The notes beneath the pieces are model-generated. The model ran no database searches. It had not been told where the DNA came from and saw only the letters and a list, made by a program, of their open reading frames with translations. A stretch of DNA of 34,987 nucleotides, from positions 1 through 34,987 of the IMG/VR virus record IMGVR_UViG_3300020401_000044. One strand, given 5' to 3'. A program made the translations under genes and the position numbers. Shown here in pieces: positions 28,237-34,987 of the stretch (position 1 is the stretch's first letter; each line of letters begins with the position of its first letter). This DNA is from a virus.

Positions 28237-28751
28237 TGGGAACATTAACAGTAGACAATTTAAATGTAAATAGTAATATTATCGGTGGTAAAATCAATGC
28301 ACCAATGTTTTTAGCAAATTTAAATTCTGACCAAACTGTAACAAATAATGCAAGAACTAAAATTCAATGTGCAACAGTAGTATTTGATACTGCTGGAAAT
28401 TATGATAACTCAACTAATTTTAGATTTACACCAACAACTGCTGGTAAATATTATGTATTTGGTCAAGTTGAAATTTATGCAACTGGTCAATCAAATTTGC
28501 AATGGTTATTAACTGAAGTATGGAAAAATGGAACAAGTAGCAGTAGTACTACTAATGTGTTTCAAGGTTATACTGACCATAGAAATAACTATGGTGATGG
28601 TGGTAATGCATATGCTGGTGGTATTTTTGATATGAATGGCTCAAGTGATTATTTGGAATTGTATGCTTATCCCAGCACAACAAGTGGAACACCCACAGCG
28701 GCGGCTGGTACTGATGGAAGTTATTTTGGTGCGTTTAGAATAGGAGTGTAG
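28236..28751 (+). CDS. C1q-like jelly-roll tail protein
   Basis: 171 residues. The pattern F-D-T-x-G-N-Y..., FTPTTAGKYYVFGQVEIYA, ...DYLELYAYPSTTSGT and final SYFGAFRIGV matches C1q/TNF-like jelly rolls found at the ends of phage tail fibres. N-terminus TVDNLNVNSNIIGGKI is a typical short attachment segment. It may be a receptor-binding or spike-decorating trimer. Confidence 0.75.
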   Translation: MGTLTVDNLNVNSNIIGGKINAPMFLANLNSDQTVTNNARTKIQCATVVFDTAGNYDNSTNFRFTPTTAGKYYVFGQVEIYATGQSNLQWLLTEVWKNGTSSSSTTNVFQGYTDHRNNYGDGGNAYAGGIFDMNGSSDYLELYAYPSTTSGTPTAAAGTDGSYFGAFRIGV

Positions 28752-28763
28752 AAAGGATTAAAT

Positions 28764-29084
28764 ATGGCAAGTCTTGATAAAAAAATAGAAGCATATATGG
28801 GAAGAAGTGTTGATTTTATGAAAGAAGTAACTTTGCAAGATGATGGTAAAGGTGCATATATTGCCGAATGGAATATTAAAGATAAAACTAAACCAACAGA
28901 TGACGAACTTAAAGCTAAAGAATCTGATGCAGATAAACTAGAAAAAAATGCAATAGTAATAGATAATAGAAAAGCAGAATATGGTTCAGTAGAATCACAG
29001 ATAGAATACATTACAGAAAATGGTATTGACAAATGGAAAGAAAAGGTTGATGCTATAAAAAAGAAATATCCAAAGGAATCGTAA
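28764..29084 (+). CDS. tail-fibre-associated small protein
   Basis: 106 residues, highly charged. The C-terminal part YGSVESQIEYITENGIDKWK followed by a Lys-rich helix resembles the ending of small proteins that accompany tail fibres in marine phages. Placement between the jelly-roll protein and PAAR supports a tail role. Chaperone function is a guess. Confidence 0.55.
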   Translation: MASLDKKIEAYMGRSVDFMKEVTLQDDGKGAYIAEWNIKDKTKPTDDELKAKESDADKLEKNAIVIDNRKAEYGSVESQIEYITENGIDKWKEKVDAIKKKYPKES

Positions 29085-29375
29085 ATGCCAGCAGTAACAA
29101 GAAAAGGTGACGCAGATGTCACTCATTGTTCAACACCATTTAGATTGGGTTGTTCAGAAGATGTATTTGTAAACAATATCGGAGTATCACGACAAGGTGA
29201 TGTAAATACAGTTCATGTATTACCTGGTTTACCTTGTCCTTCTCATCAACAAGTTATTACCACAGGTTCAACAACTGTCTTTGTAAACAATGTAGGTTGT
29301 GGTCGTATTGGTGATGGTATTACAGCTTGTACTTCAGTTGCACAAGGAAGTCCTGATGTTTTCGCAGGAGGTTAG
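29085..29375 (+). CDS. PAAR-repeat spike tip protein
   Basis: 96 residues with PAAR features: MPAVTRKGD-x-D-V-T-H at the start, two VFVNN-[IV]-G repeats, H-x-x-P, and GRIGDGI. Conserved His and Cys could bind the single metal at the tip. PAAR proteins (T4 gp5.4) cap the gp5 beta-helix and sharpen it for membrane puncture. Starts directly after the previous stop. Confidence 0.92.
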   Translation: MPAVTRKGDADVTHCSTPFRLGCSEDVFVNNIGVSRQGDVNTVHVLPGLPCPSHQQVITTGSTTVFVNNVGCGRIGDGITACTSVAQGSPDVFAGG

Positions 29376-29383
29376 TATAAATA
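29376..29383 (+). promoter_or_regulatory. T4-type late promoter for gp25-gp6
   Basis: Exact TATAAATA immediately after the PAAR stop, 16 bases before gp25, with CAGGAGAAA between. Same spacing as at 3818. Confidence 0.65.
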
Positions 29384-29399
29384 ATATCAGGAGAAACCT

Positions 29400-29840
29400 A
29401 TGCCAACTTCTGGAAGTTTAAATTACGATGCTAGTATTACGAATGAGAAACGAAGTGTTCGTATATACAAAGATTTAAATCTAAATTTTAATACTAATGT
29501 TGTAACAAAAGACATTGCTAAACTTACTGATGTTGAAGCAATAAAACGAAGTGTGAGAAATCTTGTACAACTTAATCATTATGAAAAACCTTTTCACCCA
29601 GAGATAGGTTCTAATATTCGTAGAACATTATTTGAAACTCTTTCACCAATTACAGCTGTTATGTTATCAGAGCAAATTGAAAATGTAATTAGAACATATG
29701 AACCAAGAGTTGAATTACATAGAGTTGACTCCATACCTAATTTAGATAGAAATGCATATGATGTTCGTATTGAATTTTTTATTGTTAATGCACCTGCAGA
29801 ATTAGTTGCACTTGATGTATTATTAGAAAGAGTAAGATGA
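29400..29840 (+). CDS. 25: gp25 baseplate wedge protein
   Basis: 146 residues of the GPW/gp25 family. Typical features are D-I-A-K-L-T-D-V-E-A-I-K-R-S-V-R-N-L, then HPEIGSNIRRTLFE and a final V-R-I-E-F-F-I strand. gp25 nucleates sheath assembly at the baseplate. It is first in the gp25-gp6 run after a late promoter. Confidence 0.93.
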   Translation: MPTSGSLNYDASITNEKRSVRIYKDLNLNFNTNVVTKDIAKLTDVEAIKRSVRNLVQLNHYEKPFHPEIGSNIRRTLFETLSPITAVMLSEQIENVIRTYEPRVELHRVDSIPNLDRNAYDVRIEFFIVNAPAELVALDVLLERVR

Positions 29841-30028
29841 TAGAAGATGGCCCTATGAAAGAACACATGGAAAGAAGTAAAGAAGGTGTTATCAAATCAC
29901 AGTATATAACATACACAGTTAAGAATGGTATGTTAGTAAAAGAAATTAGTACAAGAGATTATAAGAATTCAGCAAAAGGTGACTATGTTGATTCTATAAC
30001 TAGTGAACCAATAGTAGAGGTAAAATAA
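29837..30028 (+). CDS. 63-aa conserved small protein
   Basis: Starts MIEDGPMKEHMERSKEGVIK, then a beta-rich part (YITYTVKNGMLVKEISTRDY). It overlaps gp25 by 4 bases and gp6 by 1, so it is translated with the wedge proteins. Similar short genes separate gp25 and gp6 in other marine T4-like phages. Function unknown. Confidence 0.6.
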   Translation: MIEDGPMKEHMERSKEGVIKSQYITYTVKNGMLVKEISTRDYKNSAKGDYVDSITSEPIVEVK

Positions 30029-31926
30029 TGGCAACGACAGATAAAAGATTAGATATTTCAGAATTAGATTTTGATGACATTAAAACAAACTTAAAAACAT
30101 TTTTAAGAAACCAAACAGAATTTACTGATTATGATTTTGAAGGCTCAGGTATGTCTTCATTATTAGATTTATTATCTTATAATACTCACTATCTTTCTAT
30201 GAATGCAAATCTACTTGCAAACGAAATGTTTATCGATACAGCATCATTAAGGTCTTCAGTTGTGTCACATGCTAAAACTTTAGGTTACACACCAAGAAGT
30301 GTAAGAGCACCACAAGCAACAGTTGATATAACTCTTAACGATACCTCTGTCACTACAGCAACTCTTGCAAGAGGTACAAAGTTTTCAACAGTGGTAAACG
30401 ATGTAACTTATAATTTTTTAGTTAATACTGCAAGAACAAAATCAAGAGTTGATAATGTATTAACTTTTGATAATGTAGTTTTGTATGAAGGCTCTTTAAT
30501 CACTACAAGATATACAGCAGACTCAACAAATGTAGACCAAAGATTTATTATACCTGATAGTAATGCTGATACAACAACACTAACTGTAAGTGTACAAAAT
30601 TCGTCAACAGATACCACAACAACAGTTTTTACATTAGCAACAGATATATCTCAAGTATCAGATACATCTAACTCTTATTTTTTACAAGAGATAGAGAATG
30701 GTCAATTTGAAGTTTACTTTGGTGACGGAGTTATTGGTAAGGCTTTAACAGATAACAATATTGTTATACTAGAATATATTGTAACAAACAAATCAGCTTC
30801 TAATGGTGCATCTACCTTTACTCCGCCTGGTAGTATTAGTGGTTCATCTGATAATTCAGTTGCAACAGTTTCTACAGCGTCAGGTGGTGCTGAAGCTGAA
30901 AACATTCAAAGTATTAAATTAAATGCACCTTTAGATTATGCAAGTCAAGGTCGTGCAGTTACAACAAACGATTTCAAAGTTATTGTACCTACACTTTTTG
31001 CTAACACACAATCAGTTTCAGTATGGGGTGGTGAAGATAATGACCCTGCAAGTTATGGTAAAGTTTTTATATCTGTTAAAACAACAACAGGTTCAGACCT
31101 TACATCAACACAAAAAAGAAATTTAGAAAGTAGTTTAAAAAGTTATGTTGTTAGTTCTATTAGACCAGAGGTCGTTGACCCAGAAGTGATTTCTATTAGA
31201 TTAACAACAACATTTAAATATAACTCTACTGCAACAACTAAAACTAATAACGATTTAGCAGCATTAGTTTCAACCACAATAGCAGATTACAATACAAACA
31301 ATCTTGGATTATTTTCTGCACCATTTAGATATTCAGAATTGATAGGTCAAATAGATGATTCAGATACATCAATTAATTCTAACATTACTACTGTTCAAAT
31401 GTCTAAAACATTTACACCAACTTTAAATTCATCTAGTTCATATACGATTGCTTTTAATAATGCATTCTTCAATCCACACTCTGGACACTCAAGTGTAATA
31501 TCATCAACAGGATTTAAATTATCTGGTAATGAGAATGAATTATTTTTACAAGATGATGGCAAGGGTACATTACAATCTTATTATCTATCAGGTACAACAA
31601 GAATTATTGCAAATTCATCTTTTGGTACTGTTGATTATTTAAATGGTAAAATAGTTATCTCAAGTGCAACAGTTATTAGTGTATCTAATGTTGATAATGT
31701 TGCATCAACAAAAATAAGAGTTGTTGCTTCACCATCGTCTAATGATATAGTTCCTTTGAGAAATGACATTATAGAAATAGATACTTCTAATTCGTCTGTT
31801 ACTGGTATTGTAGATACTGTATCATCTAGTGCTGGTTCATCAACTACAACAAGTTCGTCAGCAGTTACTACTGCAGATACTTCTAGTTCGTATGTAAGTT
31901 CTTCTAGTTCATCAAGTGGATACTAA
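30028..31926 (+). CDS. 6: gp6 baseplate wedge protein
   Basis: 632 residues, near T4 gp6 (660). Shared features are the N-terminal L-D-I-S-E-L-D-F-D-D-I-K...L-R, Y-D-F-E-G-S-G-M-S-S-L-L-D-L-L-S-Y-N-T-H-Y and FIDTASLRSSVVSHAKTLGY, then the baseplate J-like core. The C-terminus is a long Ser/Thr run. gp6 dimers form the inner ring of the baseplate that triggers contraction. Confidence 0.94.
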   Translation: MATTDKRLDISELDFDDIKTNLKTFLRNQTEFTDYDFEGSGMSSLLDLLSYNTHYLSMNANLLANEMFIDTASLRSSVVSHAKTLGYTPRSVRAPQATVDITLNDTSVTTATLARGTKFSTVVNDVTYNFLVNTARTKSRVDNVLTFDNVVLYEGSLITTRYTADSTNVDQRFIIPDSNADTTTLTVSVQNSSTDTTTTVFTLATDISQVSDTSNSYFLQEIENGQFEVYFGDGVIGKALTDNNIVILEYIVTNKSASNGASTFTPPGSISGSSDNSVATVSTASGGAEAENIQSIKLNAPLDYASQGRAVTTNDFKVIVPTLFANTQSVSVWGGEDNDPASYGKVFISVKTTTGSDLTSTQKRNLESSLKSYVVSSIRPEVVDPEVISIRLTTTFKYNSTATTKTNNDLAALVSTTIADYNTNNLGLFSAPFRYSELIGQIDDSDTSINSNITTVQMSKTFTPTLNSSSSYTIAFNNAFFNPHSGHSSVISSTGFKLSGNENELFLQDDGKGTLQSYYLSGTTRIIANSSFGTVDYLNGKIVISSATVISVSNVDNVASTKIRVVASPSSNDIVPLRNDIIEIDTSNSSVTGIVDTVSSSAGSSTTTSSSAVTTADTSSSYVSSSSSSSGY

Positions 31927-34900
31927 TGTCTAAATCTGTCTTTGACAAAAAACTATCACCTATATTAAGTGACTTTCTACCAGAGTTTGTCAGAGCAGAC
32001 CATCCGAAGTTTGTAAGATTTTTAAAAGATTATTTTAAATTTTTAGAGTCAGCTGAACTAACCATATCTGGTACTGTTAATTATGTAGCTCAAGAAACTA
32101 TTAGTAAGAATTATGTTTTAGATGAGAATGGTGATAATATTGTTTTACAAGATTCTGTTTCTAAATTTACAGAAGGTGAAACAATCACAGGTTCTACTTC
32201 TAAAGCCACTGCACAAGTTCTTGTTGATGACTTTGATAGTAATCAAAAACTTTACATAACTTCTAATCAAAAATTTATTACTGGTGAAACTATCACTGGT
32301 GCCACATCTTTATCTTCAGCAACAGTTACAAAGTATCGTGCAAATCCAGTACAAAATATTCAGCAACTTTTAGAGTATGCAAATGTTGATAATACAATCT
32401 ATGATTTTTTAGATAAATTTAAAGATTCATTTTTAGAAGGTATTCCAAATACTCTTGCATCAGGTTTATCAAAAAGAAAATTAATTAAAAATATAAAAGA
32501 TTTATATTCTGCTAAAGGAACAGAAAAAGGACACCAATTATTTTTTAGAATGTTATTTGACGATGAAGCAGAGTTGTTTTATCCTAGAGATAATATGTTA
32601 CGAGTTTCAGAATCTACTTGGTCTGAAAATTCTTTCATGAGAATAATTGAAAACACAGGTTCAAACTTTACAGAATTACAAAATCAAACTATCACTGGTT
32701 CAACATCTGGTGCATCTATACTTATTGAAAATGTTACAAAGTTTACAGAAGATGGTGTTCAATATGCACAACTACAAGTTGCATTAGATTCTTTAGATGG
32801 AACATTTACTATTGGTGAAACTGTAACTGGTGCATCAAGTGTATCTGATGTTTCTATGAGTGGTACAGTTCAAGAATTACTTACAGGTGCAACAATAGAT
32901 GCAGGTGGGCAGTATTATGAAGTAAACGATAGTGTTACAGTTAGTGGTGGTAATGGTCAAGGTGAATTGATTGTTAAACAAGTAGGTTCTGGTTCAATAG
33001 ATGAAATTATTATTGATGATGCGGGTTCTGGTTATGCTGTAGGTGATAGTTTAATATTTAATAACTCTCTTACAAATGGCGGAGGGGCTGCAGCCGAAGT
33101 TGAAATCATAGGTGGTGCATTACAACTTGAAACAAAAACTTCACCTGGTAGGGTTATTACTGAAGAAAGAGAACAGATTGTTATCAATCACTCTTTTGGT
33201 TTTGATTTAGAAGAGGCAACTTATGAAAGTGCTTACATAGTTTTAAATAGAAGTGCAACACCTAATGTTGATGCAGGTGATAATATTATTTTAGAAGATA
33301 ACTCTGGTTTATTACAAGCAGAATTATCTGCAGTTGATTATGCAGCACAAGCTTCAGAATCGACAGATTTATCTGGTGAAATAATTTTAGAAGATGAATT
33401 GAGTAACAAAGATTTAAAAGAAGAATCTTTTGAGTTATTAGATTTAAGATTAGAACAAACTGTTGGTACTGAAGAAAATATTTTATATGAAGATGGCTCA
33501 TTAATACAATTAGAACCAAATACTTTACCATCAGGCGAAAGAGGTTCGATTCGTAAAGTTAAAATGTTATTAAAAGGTGACGGTTATCAAAGTCTACCTA
33601 CTGTTACAGTTTCAAGTTCCACTGGGTCAAGTGCAGCAGTTATTGCTAAATCTACATCAGGTGTAGGTTCTATTGCTCAGTTTGCTGTTCAAAACTTTGG
33701 AGCTAATTATACAACTTCAGATACGATTACTTTAAGAAGAAATGTTTTAGTCAAAGATATAACTAGTGGACCATTTTCTGCAGATGAATCTATAAGTCAA
33801 TTTACAGGACAAATAAAATCAATAGATGCTGATTTACAGATATTAGAATTATCTGGTACAAATATTCCTGATGAAGGTGATACCATTACAGGTTTAACAT
33901 CAAGTGCATCAGCCTCTGTTGTACAATGTGAATCTGCAAGTGCTAGTATTACAACAGGTGCAGTAGGTACAAGTGTTGCTGATTTTGTTGATACATCTGG
34001 TCATGTATCTGAAGACTCTATGAGAGTTCAAGATTCTTATTATTATCAAGATTTTTCATATGTTGTAAAAATAGGTAACTCAATTTCTGATTGGAGAGAT
34101 AGTATTAAAAAGGCTACTCACCCTGCAGGATTCCAAGTTTTTGGTCAAGTTACTTTTTCAAGTTTTGTACAAGCAACTATTCAAACTCCTACTGGTGGTT
34201 CAATCTCTGGATTTGTTGGTGATACAGAAACATTTACTCCAGAACTTGCTTCTACATTCTCTACATTATTCACTAGAGTATTTGGTAGAAGACTTGGTAC
34301 TACATCTGATGGTACAACTTTAAATACAACTCCAGAAAGTGGATTTGATGCAAACACAGATGGTGGTGGCACTGTATTACCATCAGGTAAAAGAGAAGTT
34401 ACACTTACAAGTTCCGTATCAGTTGCAACTGATGCTACAAGAGGTAAGAGTTCAACAGGACCATTCTTAAAGAACTTAACTTTATATGGTTTTATGGAAG
34501 ATGGTTTTTTAAGTGACGATGAAAACATAGATGCATATTATTCTATTGACCAATTTGCAACATTTAAAATAAATGATGTTGATGCAACTGGTGGATTTAG
34601 TGATACTGATGAAGAAAAATTTGATTCGACTACAAGAAGTTTTGACGAAGTAAGAAACTTTCATACAATTAAATCATTAACAACAAGAATAAATGTTCCT
34701 CCAAGAGGTGAATTGAGAATTACTAAAACTGGAATGTTCCAGACATTTGACATGGATTTCAAAACATTTGATGATATAAGACAAACATTTGATGAAGGTT
34801 CTGGTGGTGGTATCACGATTGATACACTAGGTACAGAGTTCATAGATTTCTCTGAAACAACTTCAAGATTCGATTCTACTGCTGTGAAATTTGATGTTGG

Positions 34901-34987
34901 TTTTGCAGGGTTAACTAATCCACTAGACTTCTCACAAACACTATACAAATTTGATGATACACTAGGTGGTGATTATGCAAGATTTGA
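31926..34987 (+). CDS. large baseplate wedge protein, gp7-like (partial)
   Basis: An open frame of 1,020 codons running off the window end. The start overlaps the gp6 stop (TAATG). The N-terminus, KKLSPILSDFLPEFVRADHP then FVRFLKDYFKFLE, opens the large wedge protein after gp6 in cyanophages and pelagiphages. The middle holds repeated short beta modules (E-T-I-T-G-x-T-S; D-x-G-S-G-Y-x-x-G-D), and the end has spaced F-D pairs (FDTFDMDF, FDDIRQTFDE). Position suggests the gp7 role (wedge initiator). The repeats differ from T4 gp7, so the numbered name is tentative. Confidence 0.75.
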   Translation, partial: MSKSVFDKKLSPILSDFLPEFVRADHPKFVRFLKDYFKFLESAELTISGTVNYVAQETISKNYVLDENGDNIVLQDSVSKFTEGETITGSTSKATAQVLVDDFDSNQKLYITSNQKFITGETITGATSLSSATVTKYRANPVQNIQQLLEYANVDNTIYDFLDKFKDSFLEGIPNTLASGLSKRKLIKNIKDLYSAKGTEKGHQLFFRMLFDDEAELFYPRDNMLRVSESTWSENSFMRIIENTGSNFTELQNQTITGSTSGASILIENVTKFTEDGVQYAQLQVALDSLDGTFTIGETVTGASSVSDVSMSGTVQELLTGATIDAGGQYYEVNDSVTVSGGNGQGELIVKQVGSGSIDEIIIDDAGSGYAVGDSLIFNNSLTNGGGAAAEVEIIGGALQLETKTSPGRVITEEREQIVINHSFGFDLEEATYESAYIVLNRSATPNVDAGDNIILEDNSGLLQAELSAVDYAAQASESTDLSGEIILEDELSNKDLKEESFELLDLRLEQTVGTEENILYEDGSLIQLEPNTLPSGERGSIRKVKMLLKGDGYQSLPTVTVSSSTGSSAAVIAKSTSGVGSIAQFAVQNFGANYTTSDTITLRRNVLVKDITSGPFSADESISQFTGQIKSIDADLQILELSGTNIPDEGDTITGLTSSASASVVQCESASASITTGAVGTSVADFVDTSGHVSEDSMRVQDSYYYQDFSYVVKIGNSISDWRDSIKKATHPAGFQVFGQVTFSSFVQATIQTPTGGSISGFVGDTETFTPELASTFSTLFTRVFGRRLGTTSDGTTLNTTPESGFDANTDGGGTVLPSGKREVTLTSSVSVATDATRGKSSTGPFLKNLTLYGFMEDGFLSDDENIDAYYSIDQFATFKINDVDATGGFSDTDEEKFDSTTRSFDEVRNFHTIKSLTTRINVPPRGELRITKTGMFQTFDMDFKTFDDIRQTFDEGSGGGITIDTLGTEFIDFSETTSRFDSTAVKFDVGFAGLTNPLDFSQTLYKFDDTLGGDYARF

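Noticed and set aside
28721-29122. 133-codon frame on the minus strand opposite the tail-fibre-associated gene
   Set aside because: Ser/Leu/Phe-rich shadow of a well-supported plus-strand gene with no start signals.
34181-34948. Minus-strand frames of 95-115 codons near the window end
   Set aside because: They lie opposite the large wedge protein, whose frame is open for over 1,000 codons and continues gp6 by TAATG.
1-34987. CRISPR arrays, insertion sequences, integrase or attachment sites
   Set aside because: I saw no regularly spaced repeats, transposase-like genes, integrase or tRNA-end attachment site. Repeats noticed were promoter elements and protein-coding beta-repeat modules.

Overview
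The window is part of the genome of a T4-like marine myovirus. DNA is strongly AT-rich, genes are short and packed with ATGA/TAATG overlaps, and T4-type genes are recognisable throughout: replication and late transcription (gp33, gp59, gp32), tail and baseplate (gp4, gp48, gp53, gp54, gp26, gp51, tape measure, gp27, gp5, PAAR tip, gp25, gp6, a gp7-like protein). T4-type late promoters (TATAAATA) and host sigma70-type promoters (TTGACA-N16/17-TATAAT) are both visible. The accessory genes (two-piece tmRNA, DUF1674, CHCC zinc finger, DUF1289, IscU) point to a marine alphaproteobacterial host, with the SAR11/pelagimyophage group the likeliest setting. This host call is inference.

Layout. 1-576: sigma70 promoter, circularly permuted tmRNA gene, a 25-residue PqqA-like peptide gene, then a terminator. 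590-3760: gp33, gp59, three less certain genes and gp32, closed by a terminator. 3840-12400: tail and baseplate genes in two divergent blocks that meet at about 9350. 12430-18750: P-loop kinase, small unknown genes, IscA, IscU, a Cys-rich mini-protein, a run of tiny membrane peptides, SdhB and a 2OG-Fe(II) oxygenase. 18770-26560: early-type small genes under several near-identical promoters, including a DUF1674 (SDHAF4-like) protein, an NDUFS6-like zinc finger, glutaredoxin, a GC-rich structured RNA candidate, a DUF1289 protein, two lipoproteins and ThyX. 26569-34987: gp5, PAAR, gp25, gp6 and a large baseplate protein cut by the window end.

The main message is metabolic. One phage locus carries a full-length succinate dehydrogenase iron-sulfur subunit, a Complex II assembly-factor homologue, a Complex I accessory zinc-finger homologue, Fe-S scaffold and carrier proteins, glutaredoxin and the peptide precursor of PQQ. 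All bear on electron entry into the quinone pool. I read them as a candidate phage module for keeping or rewiring host respiration during infection. The individual homologies are visible in the sequence; the joint function is inference.
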